Notes: generated from the sequence alone by a model not told the origin. Shown: positions 15,420-23,434, counted from the first letter of the stretch. The stretch: DNA of 64,000 nt from Sphingopyxis chilensis (GCF_035930445.1 NZ_CP142394.1:2327501-2391500), one strand, 5' to 3'. Made by a program: numbers and translations.

Positions 15420-16820
15420 TCAGCCCACGGCCGCGTTGCGGCGCGCGTAGAGGAAATAGACCGCCAGCCCGCCGATATTCCAGACGACGAACCAGAGCTG
15501 CGTCTGCACGGGCAGGCTGAAGAAGAGATAGATGCAGCCGAGCACGGCGATGCCGCCCACGACCCACGGCAGCGGCGTGCGGAAGGTGCGTGGTGCTTGC
15601 GGAGCGCGGCGGCGCATGATCAGCATGCACACCGACACCGCGGAGAAAGCCGCGAGCGTGCCGGCGTTGGCGAGCGCGGCGAGCTCGCCCAGGGGAATGA
15701 AGCCCGCGAGCACCGCGACGACGATCGCCGTGAAGATGGTGATGCGCACCGGCGTGCCCCGCGACGACAGCTTCGCAAGGCCCGCGGGCAGCAAGCCGTC
15801 GCGCGCCATGGTGAAGAAGATGCGGCTCTGTCCGTAAAAGAAGGCGAGGATCACGGTCGGCAGCGCGATGACCGCCGACACGGCGAGATATTGCGCCGCG
15901 AGCGGACTGCCGAGTTCGCGCAGGATCAGCGCGAGCGGTTCGGGGCTGTTGGCGAAGCGCGTGTAGGCGATCGCCCCCACCGCGGCGACCGCGACCGCGA
16001 TATAGATGGCGACGCACGCGACCATCGAACCGACGATGCCGATCTTGAGGTCGCGGTCGGGATTTTTCGCTTCTTCGGCCGCGGTCGCGATCGCGTCGAA
16101 GCCGTAGAAGGCGAAGAAGATGATCGCCGCCGCCGCCATCACCCCGCGTTCGACGCCGTCGGGGCCCATATGCTTGGCGAAGCCATAGGGGCTGAAGGGT
16201 TCGAGGTTGGCCGCATCGAAGGCGGGGAGCGCGACCGCGACGAAGACGACAAGCGCGGCGATCTTGACCAGCACGAGGATCGCGTTGAGCGTCGCGCTCT
16301 CTCGCGTGCCGACGAGCAGCAGCCCCGCGACGACGGCGATGATCGCGATCGCCGGCAGGTTGACGATGCCGCCGAGTTCGGGCCCCTGCATCAGCGCCAT
16401 CGGGAATCCCGCCCACGCCTGGAGCAAGGGCGCGGCATAGCCCGACCAGCCAACCGCGACGGCGCTGACGACGAGCGAATATTCGAGGATCAGGCTCCAC
16501 CCGACAACCCATGCGATGAGTTCGCCGATCACGACATAGGAATAGGTATAGGCGCTGCCCGACGCGGGAATCATCGTTGCCATCTCGGCGTAGGCGAGCG
16601 CGGCGCAGGCGCAGATCAGCCCGGCCACGGCGAAAGAGAGGATGACCGCCGGCCCCGCCTTGTCGGCGCCAACGCCGATCAGCGTCAAAATGCCCGTGCC
16701 GACGATCGCGCCGACACCGAGCGCGATAAGGTGCGGCCAGCCGAGCGTCCGCGCCAGCGCCTGCTCCCCCTCCCGCCGTTCCGGAACGATCGGTTTGCGG
16801 CGAAACAGGCTGTCGGTCAT
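15420..16820 (-). CDS. APC-family amino-acid permease (YfnA/CAT-like)
   Basis: 466 residues, about 12-14 transmembrane helices. The helix-1 substrate motif GVGAIVGTGIL (about 35-45), the EMATMIPASGSAYTYSY segment and the FYGFDAIATAAEEAKNP loop are typical of the cationic amino-acid transporter branch of the APC superfamily. It should import an amino acid together with a cation. It lies upstream of the DUF1275 gene. No local catabolic gene reveals the substrate. Confidence 0.9.
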   Translation of the reverse strand: MTDSLFRRKPIVPERREGEQALARTLGWPHLIALGVGAIVGTGILTLIGVGADKAGPAVILSFAVAGLICACAALAYAEMATMIPASGSAYTYSYVVIGELIAWVVGWSLILEYSLVVSAVAVGWSGYAAPLLQAWAGFPMALMQGPELGGIVNLPAIAIIAVVAGLLLVGTRESATLNAILVLVKIAALVVFVAVALPAFDAANLEPFSPYGFAKHMGPDGVERGVMAAAAIIFFAFYGFDAIATAAEEAKNPDRDLKIGIVGSMVACVAIYIAVAVAAVGAIAYTRFANSPEPLALILRELGSPLAAQYLAVSAVIALPTVILAFFYGQSRIFFTMARDGLLPAGLAKLSSRGTPVRITIFTAIVVAVLAGFIPLGELAALANAGTLAAFSAVSVCMLIMRRRAPQAPRTFRTPLPWVVGGIAVLGCIYLFFSLPVQTQLWFVVWNIGGLAVYFLYARRNAAVG

Positions 16821-16916
16821 GCGGCGGGATCCCCCTTGGGCGCTAAATGGCTTTCGGCCGCTTGTAAGGTCGTCCGGCGCCAGCGCAAGACGTGCAATCG
16901 GGAGGGCAGCGATTGG

Positions 16917-16939
16917 CGGTTTTGGGGTGGAAAGCGGAC
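16917..16939 (+). repeat. Dispersed repeat fragment (GGGGTGG...AGCGGAC family)
   Basis: CGGTTTTGGGGTGGAAAGCGGAC here matches the segments at 17561-17580 and, inverted, 4767-4786. It lies 9 bp beyond the stop of the DUF2059 gene. Confidence 0.7.
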
Positions 16940-16947
16940 CAGATGGC

Positions 16948-17481
16948 TTATCGCTTTTGATAGAGCTCGACCGCCTGCTTCACGAGCAGTTCCTCGGTCT
17001 CTTCCATATTAGTGCCGGTGTAAGCCTCCATTCGCCATGTCCCGTCGAGATAGTGTTCGCCGAGTGGCGACTCCAAAAAGCTCACGATTCCGCGCAGCTC
17101 TTCCTCGGTGAATTCCCAGTTGATATGACTCTCATATGCTTCCTGATATTGCGGGCGATATTTCTCATAGGCTGCTTTCAGGGTGTCTATGGGGCCGGTC
17201 CATATCTCCATCAGCGTCCTGTTCTGTGGAGCATTTTCGGTGCCTTGCGCCCAACCCAACTCGGGTATGAAAGCGTATCTTTCTAAAAAGCTCCCTGTGT
17301 CGATCCGGACTTGAAGGCCAGACGCCTTCATAAACCGATGAATCAGAGCTAACTTCTCGGCACTCGGTGGGGAGGATTCCTGTGCGGACGGCGCAATGAC
17401 GGCGGCGGAACTTTGCGGCTCTGCATTTGCTGGCGAATTATGGCCGAGGGCCAGCAGGGCAATACAAATTAGCATTTTCAT
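16948..17481 (-). CDS. DUF2059 domain secreted protein
   Basis: 177 residues. A signal peptide (MKMLICIALLALGHNSPANA) predicts a periplasmic or exported protein. The mature part matches DUF2059: KLALIHRFMKASGLQ followed by a helical region and the FTEEELRGIVSFLESPLGEHYLD motif (about 125-145). The ATG chosen gives the signal peptide directly. Function unknown. The gene lies between two members of a dispersed repeat and has lower GC than the core genes, so it may belong to an accessory patch. Confidence 0.8.
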   Translation of the reverse strand: MKMLICIALLALGHNSPANAEPQSSAAVIAPSAQESSPPSAEKLALIHRFMKASGLQVRIDTGSFLERYAFIPELGWAQGTENAPQNRTLMEIWTGPIDTLKAAYEKYRPQYQEAYESHINWEFTEEELRGIVSFLESPLGEHYLDGTWRMEAYTGTNMEETEELLVKQAVELYQKR

Positions 17482-17511
17482 GCAGGCACTATGGCATCTT
17501 TGCCGACGGCC

Positions 17512-17580
17512 GCAATCGGTCGTTTCCCGACATTGCATCCGGATCGGCGACGAACGTCGGTTTTGGGGTGGGGAGCGGAC
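17512..17580. repeat. Copy 2 of the dispersed repeat, composite
   Basis: Positions 17512-17555 are the inverted partner of 4261-4304 (43 of 44 bases identical), and 17561-17580 carry the TTTTGGGGTGG...AGCGGAC motif. Together they show the repeat as a composite unit of at least 69 bp. Confidence 0.85.
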
Positions 17581-17587
17581 TTAAGGT

Positions 17588-18004
17588 TCAGGAAATGACG
17601 GCGCCTTCTTCCGGCAGGTCAAGGCTAGCCCGAAACGCATCATTTTCCTCTGGATTGCGGTGAATCGCTCGCTGGTAAAGGGAAATCAATTGTGCCTGAT
17701 AGCTTGGACGAGCGTCCCATAGCTTTGGATCACATCGAATGAGGCTGGAAAGGACGTCGCCCGGATAATAGCCTCCGTCGAATAGGGGGTCGATTTCCAG
17801 CTTCGGCCAAACAAGATCGAGGACGTAAGGAAACCCATTGCGTTGCACCACGAGCCGGCCGATTTCATCGTCCGACAAATCGCGAAGCGGTTTTTTCCAA
17901 GACCTAATGACCCACTCAATCAGCGGCGTCTCCGCGGCGTCAGGTTCGCTAACAGTAAGGCCGGTAAGCTCTTCCAGCGATTTAGATGGGTCAAAGGATT
18001 CCAT
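17588..18004 (-). CDS. Orphan CDI-system immunity-like protein
   Basis: 138 residues with the pattern of one family annotated as contact-dependent growth inhibition immunity proteins: KSLEELTG near the N-terminus, KKPLRDLSDDEIGRLVVQ in the middle, and the DPLFDGGYYPGDVLSSLI motif. Immunity proteins bind and neutralise the toxic C-terminus of CdiA delivered by a neighbour. No cdiA, cdiB or toxin fragment is visible in the window, so this would be an orphan. The ATG of MESFDPSK fits the family start. Flanking repeats suggest that it arrived by transfer. Family membership is from memory. Confidence 0.6.
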   Translation of the reverse strand: MESFDPSKSLEELTGLTVSEPDAAETPLIEWVIRSWKKPLRDLSDDEIGRLVVQRNGFPYVLDLVWPKLEIDPLFDGGYYPGDVLSSLIRCDPKLWDARPSYQAQLISLYQRAIHRNPEENDAFRASLDLPEEGAVIS

Positions 18005-18058
18005 CCTACCATTGAGCGGATATTCTGGATGTCCGCAACCGGTCGTTTTCAGACCTTC

Positions 18059-18129
18059 GTCATCCCGGACTTGATCCGGGATCCACTGCGGCGTTGAAGT
18101 CGTGGACCCCGGATCAAGTCCGGGGTGAC
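18059..18129. repeat. REP-like palindrome, family A
   Basis: GTCATCCCGGACTTGATCC and an inverted, nearly perfect second copy (ending GGGGTGAC) face each other about 17 bp apart. This sequence is a common interspersed palindrome of sphingomonads. Confidence 0.85.
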
Positions 18130-18198
18130 GGTTCAAAAGAATGTCCACTTCCGGTCGAATGCCGTCATTCTTGCCAAATCGGCAGTGAATGGTCGGAA

Positions 18199-18209
18199 GG
18201 GGGGGGGGG
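18199..18209 (+). repeat. G11 homopolymer
   Basis: Eleven consecutive G between two REP-like palindromes; no gene or promoter overlaps it. Confidence 0.9.
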
Positions 18210-18224
18210 CGGACGCTCCTCTCT

Positions 18225-18311
18225 GTCCGTTCGTGTCGAGCGAGGTCGAGACATCCATCGACGTGGCGCTTCGCCCGAGGGGCATCTCGACTTCGCTCGA
18301 TGCGAACGGAG
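18225..18311. repeat. REP-like palindrome, family B
   Basis: GTCCGTTCGTGTCGAGCGAG on the left and its inverted relative (ending CTCGATGCGAACGGAG) on the right form about 30-bp imperfect arms with 24 bp between them. Sequence is unrelated to families A and C. Confidence 0.8.
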
Positions 18312-18369
18312 TTGGGCTGCATGTCGGCAATCGGTGCCGGTCATTGCCGCCAGATCGGCCACCGACGAC

Positions 18370-18390
18370 CGACATGGGGTGGAGAGCGGG
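18370..18390 (+). repeat. Dispersed repeat fragment, diverged
   Basis: GACATGGGGTGGAGAGCGGG resembles the GGGGTGG...AGCGGAC element at 16917, 17561 and 4767, more diverged. Confidence 0.45.
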
Positions 18391-18405
18391 CGATCCCGCC
18401 TCCCC

Positions 18406-18486
18406 CGTCATTCCCGCGAAAGCGGGAACCCGGTGCGGGGTCGGCCCAAGCCCGCTCTGGCCCCCCGCTTTCGCGGGGATGGCGAA
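18406..18486. repeat. REP-like palindrome, family C
   Basis: CGTCATTCCCGCGAAAGCGG and the inverted CCGCTTTCGCGGGGATGGCG surround about 30 bp. Each arm also holds its own CCCGCGAAAGCGGG hairpin. Confidence 0.85.
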
Positions 18487-18574
18487 GCAAGAAGGCGAGC
18501 AGCTGCCATCGGCGGGATGCGAGCGTGGTCGCGCCCCCTTCCCCCTTGCACTCGCCCGGCAAATGCGTCACAAC

Positions 18575-18590
18575 TTTACGTGAACGTAAA
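18575..18590. promoter_or_regulatory. Palindromic operator-like site TTTACGTGAACGTAAA
   Basis: A perfect 7-bp inverted repeat around GA, 30 bp before the enoyl-CoA hydratase start. ACGT-centred palindromes of this kind are, from memory, bound by MerR-type regulators such as LiuR that control acyl-CoA and branched-chain degradation. No regulator gene lies next to it. Confidence 0.5.
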
Positions 18591-18620
18591 GGTAAAGCAT
18601 TTGCGAGAGGATTCTTCCCC

Positions 18621-19427
18621 ATGACCGACAGTCCCAGCTTCGACACGATCAAGCTCGCCGTCGCCGACAATGTCGCGACGATCACGCTCAACCGCCCCGA
18701 CCGGCTGAATTCGATGCCGCCCGCGATGGCCGACGACATTCGCGCGGCGCTCGATCATTTGCCGGGGCTTGGCGCGCGCGCGCTGCTGATCACGGGTGAA
18801 GGCCGGGGGTTTTGCTCGGGCGCCGATCTGGCGGGCGACCGGTCGGCGGGCGACGCCGTCAGCGGCGGGGCGCGGAGCCGCAATGCGCTGCGCGGCCATT
18901 ACAACCCGATGCTGCTTTCGCTCGCCAATCTCGACATCCCCGTCGTGGTCGCGGTCAACGGCCCCGCGGCGGGCGTCGGGTGCAGCTTTGCGCTGTCGGG
19001 CGATTTCACCATCGCGGGCAAGAGCGCCTATTTCCTGCAGGCGTTCGTCAATATCGGGCTCGTTCCCGACGGCGGATCCTCGTGGCTGCTGCCGCGCCTG
19101 ATCGGCGTGCCGCGCGCGTTGCAGATGATGATGCTCGGCGAGAAGATCGGTGCCGAGCAGGCGGCCGACTGGGGCATGATCTATAAATGCGTCGACGATG
19201 CCGAGTTGATGGCCGAAGCAAAGGCGCTGGCGACGCGGCTCGCGAACGGTCCGACCATCGCGCTCGGCACGATGCGCAAGGTGCTGCGCGACGGGCTGTC
19301 GCAGGATTTCGCAACCACGCTCGACGCCGAAGCCAAGGGCCAGTTCATCGCGGGCGGCACCGCGGACGCGATGGAAGGCATCATGGCGTTCCAGCAGAAG
19401 CGCAAGACCGAGTTCAAGGGGAAGTAA
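18621..19427 (+). CDS. Enoyl-CoA hydratase/isomerase (PaaG-like)
   Basis: 268 residues of the crotonase superfamily. The oxyanion-hole motifs are visible as GRGFCSGADLAG (about 61-72) and NGPAAGVGCSFALSGDF (about 113-130). FVNIGLVPDGGSSWLLPRLIG matches the PaaG/FadB-like catalytic region, with Asp where many hydratases have Glu. It should hydrate or isomerise an enoyl-CoA. It is alone, so the pathway is unclear. A palindromic operator precedes it and there is no in-frame start closer to the ribosome site than the ATG chosen. Confidence 0.9.
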   Translation: MTDSPSFDTIKLAVADNVATITLNRPDRLNSMPPAMADDIRAALDHLPGLGARALLITGEGRGFCSGADLAGDRSAGDAVSGGARSRNALRGHYNPMLLSLANLDIPVVVAVNGPAAGVGCSFALSGDFTIAGKSAYFLQAFVNIGLVPDGGSSWLLPRLIGVPRALQMMMLGEKIGAEQAADWGMIYKCVDDAELMAEAKALATRLANGPTIALGTMRKVLRDGLSQDFATTLDAEAKGQFIAGGTADAMEGIMAFQQKRKTEFKGK

Positions 19428-19483
19428 GTCCGGAAAACATATCCGGCGTCGACCGATGACTTTTACCGGTTAGGCCAGAAGTG

Positions 19484-19723
19484 TCACAATTCCGCGCTGT
19501 CGCCGTTCATCGCTCTCACGATAAAATCAACAAAATTTATGAAGACGAATCCGAACACGAACGAGGCCCAGATCAGGGCATATTTCAGATAATCTTCGCC
19601 GCTCATTTCAACGCCGCTAGAAATCTTATTGAAGATTTCTAGCGGTAGCACGATCGATATGAACAGAAGTATCAGCAGAAGGAATTTGTTGAAATTCCTC
19701 AATGCCTTGAAACGCGACCACAT
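19484..19723 (-). CDS. Small two-helix membrane protein, hypothetical
   Basis: 79 residues with helices at about 11-30 (FNKFLLLILLFISIVLPLEIF) and 47-68, basic N-terminus. Base composition is clearly AT-richer than the neighbours (AAATTTAT, ATTTCTAG), which hints at transfer. An internal inverted pair (ATTTCTAGCGG / CCGCTAGAAAT) lies in the gene. No family recognised. Confidence 0.55.
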   Translation of the reverse strand: MWSRFKALRNFNKFLLLILLFISIVLPLEIFNKISSGVEMSGEDYLKYALIWASFVFGFVFINFVDFIVRAMNGDSAEL

Positions 19724-19751
19724 CGGTTAACTGAACTCCCGCAACCCGCTA

Positions 19752-20354
19752 CTACTCCGCCGCTTCCTCGACCATCACCTTTTTGTAGATGCTCGTGCGC
19801 GGATAGGAGCAGAGGCGCATCACCATCGGCTCGAAAAACTCGATGCTCTCGCTGTCATAATCGGGGTCGAACGCCGGCGCGTCATATTTTTCGCAGAATT
19901 CGGCGCACGCGGCATAATGGGGATGATCCTTGAACTGGTCGCGCATGTCGCGGTCGAGCCCGAGATAGTGGAAGAAATAATGGCCCTGGAAGATTCCGTG
20001 ATGCTGGACGATCCACAGATTTTCCTCTGACAGGAAGGGCTTGAGGATCGCCGCCGCGACGTCGGGGTGGTTGAACGCGCCGAGCGTGTCGCCGATGTCG
20101 TGGAGCAAAGCCATCACGACATATTCCTCGTCGCGGCCATCCCTATGCGCCCTGGTCGCGGTCTGCAGGCAATGTTCGAGCCGGTCGACGGGGAAGCCGC
20201 CATAATCGCCGCCGAGCAGCTTCAGATGGTCGAGGATGCGCTTGCCATTGTTCGGCGCGAACTCCTTTTGCTCGCGTGCGATAATGTCCCAATCTTCCTG
20301 CGTTCCGTCGATCATCGAGCGGAAAGTGGCGTGATCGTGCGTCATCTCGTTCAT
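19752..20354 (-). CDS. HD-domain metal-dependent protein
   Basis: 200 residues with an HD domain: His61 in LEHCLQTA, the ALLHDIGD pair (His85-Asp86), His96 in FNHPD and His118/119 in VQHHG, then a C-terminal YDSESIEFFEP helix. The spacing and overall length resemble the PhnZ/MIOX-like oxygenase branch of HD proteins more than the nucleotide phosphohydrolases, but substrate is unknown. The start ATG has a fair ribosome site (GGAGAGG). Nothing nearby reveals a pathway. Confidence 0.75.
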   Translation of the reverse strand: MNEMTHDHATFRSMIDGTQEDWDIIAREQKEFAPNNGKRILDHLKLLGGDYGGFPVDRLEHCLQTATRAHRDGRDEEYVVMALLHDIGDTLGAFNHPDVAAAILKPFLSEENLWIVQHHGIFQGHYFFHYLGLDRDMRDQFKDHPHYAACAEFCEKYDAPAFDPDYDSESIEFFEPMVMRLCSYPRTSIYKKVMVEEAAE

Positions 20355-20387
20355 GGCAGCCTCTCCTATTTTGAGGCGCAGCCTATC

Positions 20388-21104
20388 CTATTCGTTGTTA
20401 TTTGCAACGTTATAGGTCTTCACCTCGGCCTGCGTCAGGCAGCGGCGCGTCGATTTGTCGTCGGCATTTTCGAGCGCCTTCTGCTGGTACATGACCTCGG
20501 TCAGCAGCTTGCGCGACACCCCCATGCGGATGAGGAAATCATTGTCCTCGCTCGCGAGCAGCGCGGCGTCCTGTTCGATGTCGCCGATCAATTCCTTGGT
20601 CGCGTCGGTGCCCATCGCGACGCTCATGTCGATCGTGCTGCGATCGCCGGTGCGGGTGAACATATGGACGATGAAGAGCCCGCCGGGGTCGATCACGCGC
20701 GGCTGCCCGCCCATGAAGACGAAGTTGCACGCGCTGAAACAGGCCCAGCCCGCCGGGATGCGCGTCGTCAGCCCGAAGTTCGAGCGGATGATCCGTCCCG
20801 CGGCATTGCCCGCGCGCGCGTCGCCGCCCGGCGAGCGCAGCCAGACCTCGCCGACGTCGGGATTGGCGGCGAGCGCGGCCTTCAGCCGCTCGGGCAGCCC
20901 CGCGTCGATCCGCCCCTCGGCGAGCAGCACCTTGCCGTTCTTCATGGCGACGGGGGTGAGCTTCATCGCCGGATTGGCCGACCAGTCGGGGTTCAGCGGA
21001 CAGGTCGGGTTCTGCGGATCGACCGCCGGTTTCGCGGCGCCGGTCAGGCAGGCGATCAGCCCCGCCGCCGCCGCGAGACGAACGAATTTACGCGGCCAGG
21101 ACAT
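20388..21104 (-). CDS. ClpP/crotonase-fold exported protein (COG3904-like)
   Basis: 238 residues. An N-terminal signal with LIAC (Cys19) may be a lipobox, so this is probably a periplasm-facing lipoprotein. The ClpP-like fold is marked by VWLRSPGGDARAGN (oxyanion loop, about 88-100) and ACFSACNFVFMGG, in which Ser124 is the likely nucleophile. Related proteins are annotated as predicted periplasmic proteins of unknown substrate. It overlaps the upstream gene by 17 bp and is probably translated with it. Confidence 0.7.
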   Translation of the reverse strand: MSWPRKFVRLAAAAGLIACLTGAAKPAVDPQNPTCPLNPDWSANPAMKLTPVAMKNGKVLLAEGRIDAGLPERLKAALAANPDVGEVWLRSPGGDARAGNAAGRIIRSNFGLTTRIPAGWACFSACNFVFMGGQPRVIDPGGLFIVHMFTRTGDRSTIDMSVAMGTDATKELIGDIEQDAALLASEDNDFLIRMGVSRKLLTEVMYQQKALENADDKSTRRCLTQAEVKTYNVANNNE

Positions 21105-21657
21105 AGCGTGCCTGCCCCGGCCCCTTGCACATCCGTTTCGACACGCGCGTTTCCTCGCCCTCGACGATGATGATGTCGGTGACGTTCATGCACTGCGTCC
21201 CGTCGGCGAGTTCGTTCTTCGCCGCGACCGTCGACGACCCGCTGACATTCTCGCGCGTTCCGCTCGTCCAGTTCGCGGTCGCGCCGACCTCTTCGCCGCG
21301 CGTCGCCTCCTCGGTCGCCGCCGCCGCCTGCACCTGTTCGGCGGGGTCGAGGCGGCAGGCGATGGCGTCGGTGAGCGTGCCGCTGACCTCCGAAATCGGC
21401 ACATAGGAGTAGACGCCGGCCTTGCTCGCGACGTCGCCGACCGCGTCGTTGATCACATTGCCCAATATGTTGCGGCCGATGCTATTGCCCTTCTTGCCCT
21501 TGGGGCAGCCGCCATTGTCGTCCTCGCTCGGCTTGGGCGCCGGCGTCGTCACCTTGCGAAGCAGGCCGCCGAACTGCGCCTGCGCCGGCGCGACGGCAAG
21601 CAGGCAGGCCGCGAGCACGGCCGGGGTCGCCAAAATTTTCCGCATCATCCTGTCCAC
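21088..21657 (-). CDS. Exported protein with 17-kDa-surface-antigen-like tail
   Basis: 189 residues with a signal peptide (cleavage near AQAQ). An acidic Gly/Lys region and a helical ILGNVINDAVGDVASKAG stretch are followed by a C-terminal GTQCMNVTDIIIVEGEETRVSKRMCK module. That module resembles the Cys-containing end of rickettsial 17-kDa surface-antigen proteins. Its 3' end overlaps the ClpP-like gene, so the two exported proteins may act together. An alternative start four codons in (MMRKIL) is equally possible. Confidence 0.65.
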   Translation of the reverse strand: MDRMMRKILATPAVLAACLLAVAPAQAQFGGLLRKVTTPAPKPSEDDNGGCPKGKKGNSIGRNILGNVINDAVGDVASKAGVYSYVPISEVSGTLTDAIACRLDPAEQVQAAAATEEATRGEEVGATANWTSGTRENVSGSSTVAAKNELADGTQCMNVTDIIIVEGEETRVSKRMCKGPGQARYVLAA

Positions 21658-21797
21658 CCTCGATGCGCCCGAACCCGGGCTGTCCAGCGACCCTTTTATC
21701 GGTGATTCATGCCACCCGCTGTGATTTTCATCAACCGTGCAACATTTGTCATCCAGACAGGTTGAATTAAGGTCGAATATGTCACAGTAACGCCGCC

Positions 21798-22244
21798 ATG
21801 CTCTCGCAGAAGACCCGCTATACGATCCGCGCGTTCCAGCACCTGGCCGATCATTGGGGCAAGGGGCAGGTGCAGCTGGCGGACATTGCGGACGCGCAGA
21901 ATATCCCGCCCAAGTTTCTGACCGTGATCCTGTCCGAAATGGCGCGCGAGGGGCTGCTCATCTCGCAGCGCGGGCGCGATGGCGGGTACCAGCTCGCGCT
22001 GCCCCCGATCGACATCAGCTATGGTGATCTTGTGCGGCTGACGCGCGGTTCGCTCGCGCTCGTCCCCTGCGCCGCACGCAACGCGCACGAGCATTGCAAG
22101 AATTGCCTGCCCGAAATCGACTGCCGGTTGCGCAGCCTGATGCTCCGGGTTCGCGACGACACGGCGTCGATCCTCGACCGCATCACGCTCGCCGACCCGA
22201 TCGAGATGCTGCCGCTGTTCGACAAGGAAGAGGCGGCGGAATAG
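21798..22244 (+). CDS. Rrf2 family regulator with cysteine cluster
   Basis: 148 residues: Rrf2 winged helix (LSQKTRYTIRAFQHLADHW, then IPPKFLTVILSEMAREGLL and the wing GRDGGYQL), followed by Cys91, Cys100, Cys103 and Cys109 in a CxxC-type cluster. This matches Rrf2 proteins that carry an iron-sulphur cluster and sense redox state, oxygen or nitric oxide. IscR and NsrR are related but no isc or norB genes are adjacent. It is divergent from the exported protein pair, which may be a target. Confidence 0.88.
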   Translation: MLSQKTRYTIRAFQHLADHWGKGQVQLADIADAQNIPPKFLTVILSEMAREGLLISQRGRDGGYQLALPPIDISYGDLVRLTRGSLALVPCAARNAHEHCKNCLPEIDCRLRSLMLRVRDDTASILDRITLADPIEMLPLFDKEEAAE

Positions 22245-22336
22245 CTTCGCCGCCACCCCACTACGGCTTCGCTTGAACAGCCGGCGCCAACGCGGCATTT
22301 AGCCGGACATTAACCAATTCGCCCCACACCGCTATC

Positions 22337-23281
22337 ATGAGGGGCAGGATCCATGGTCTCGACGCATTGCGTGGGATAGCCGCGTGGCTCGTCCTGCTGA
22401 TGCACGCGAGCCAGACGTTGGCCGGAGCGCATCTTGCGGTCGATTTCTTCTTCATGCTGTCGGGCTTCGTCATGGCCCGCACCTATGAGGATCGCCTTCG
22501 CGACAGGTCGCTGAGCCCCCTGTCCTTTCTGCTCAAACGCTATCGGCGGCTCTGGTTCACGATGGCCGTCGGCGCATCGCTTGGCCTGGCCTTGCCTCTT
22601 TGGGCGCTGGGGCCGTCGCCCAATCTGGCGGTGACCTATTTATTCGCCATGCTCCTGATCCCCTATGGAGCAACGACGCCCTATATCCTGAACAGCCCGG
22701 CCTGGTCGATCACCTATGAGCTTCTGGCAAATGCGCTTCACGGCCTGTGGTTGGCAAAGATGGGTGATCGCATGTTGTGGGTCGCGCTCGCAACGGTCAG
22801 CGCGGCGTTTGTCGCGGCCTATTCCTACGGCGGCTTCCCGCGCATTCTTCAACACACGTCCGCCGAAACCCAGTTGCTGATCATATTCCGGGCGATGACG
22901 GCTTATATCATCGGCATATTGGTGGCGCGGTTGACGATGAAACGGTCGCTGCCGAAGATTCCCTTCTGGGCCGGGGCCGCGGCGCTTCCAGCCTATATCG
23001 CGCTGGTGACGGCGTGGCCGTTCGCCTTCTGGCCGCTGCCTTTCATCTTCCTGGTTGCCCCCCTGGCGCTGCTCGCCGGACTCGACCCGAGCGCGCCCAA
23101 GGGGCCATCGGCCCTGCTCGGCGACATTTCATTTCCGCTATATGCGATTCACATGCCCATCGTGCAGGCCGGATTTCATTTTGGCTGGCCGCGCGAGACC
23201 GCCATCATCCTGTCGGTGGCCATCGCCTGCTTGTGGATCATCCGCTTACCCGAACGACGGCCGACCGGCCTCGCGACCTGA
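22337..23281 (+). CDS. Acyltransferase 3 (OafA-like) membrane protein
   Basis: 314 residues, about ten helices. N-terminal GLDALRGIAAWLVLLMHAS contains the conserved R...H motif and is followed by VDFFFMLSGFVMARTYEDRL and FLLKRYRRLWF, all typical of acyltransferase 3 proteins that acetylate or succinylate surface glycans. The C-terminus (ALLGDISFPLYAIHMPIV) also fits. It is slightly shorter than many members and no glycan operon is nearby, so the acceptor is unknown. The start ATG is 11 codons before the R...H core as usual. Confidence 0.88.
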   Translation: MRGRIHGLDALRGIAAWLVLLMHASQTLAGAHLAVDFFFMLSGFVMARTYEDRLRDRSLSPLSFLLKRYRRLWFTMAVGASLGLALPLWALGPSPNLAVTYLFAMLLIPYGATTPYILNSPAWSITYELLANALHGLWLAKMGDRMLWVALATVSAAFVAAYSYGGFPRILQHTSAETQLLIIFRAMTAYIIGILVARLTMKRSLPKIPFWAGAAALPAYIALVTAWPFAFWPLPFIFLVAPLALLAGLDPSAPKGPSALLGDISFPLYAIHMPIVQAGFHFGWPRETAIILSVAIACLWIIRLPERRPTGLAT

Positions 23282-23358
23282 TTGAGGCCATCGGCGACGG
23301 CATTGACCATCGCCGGCTCGGATTGCCGTTTCGTTCGATATCGGGAGTTAAACAGAAA

Positions 23359-23434
23359 TGGTGGAGCCTAGCGGGATCGAACCGCTGACCTCCTGCATGC
23401 CATGCAGGCGCTCTCCCAGCTGAGCTAAGGCCCC
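23359..23434 (-). tRNA. tRNA-Ala (GGC)
   Basis: 76 nt with an encoded CCA. The acceptor GGGGCCT pairs with AGGCTCC, the anticodon loop ATGGCAT gives GGC, and the T loop TTCGATC is conserved. Confidence 0.97.

Noticed and set aside
17588..18004. SMI1/KNR4-type immunity protein
   Set aside because: The YYPGDV and KPLRDL motifs fit the CDI immunity family better; no SMI1 motif is seen.
18199..18209. G11 tract as a phase-variation switch
   Set aside because: It lies in repeat-filled intergenic DNA, not in a coding region or near a promoter.
18059..18486. CRISPR array
   Set aside because: Repeats here are three different palindromes in inverted pairs, without regular spacers or cas genes.
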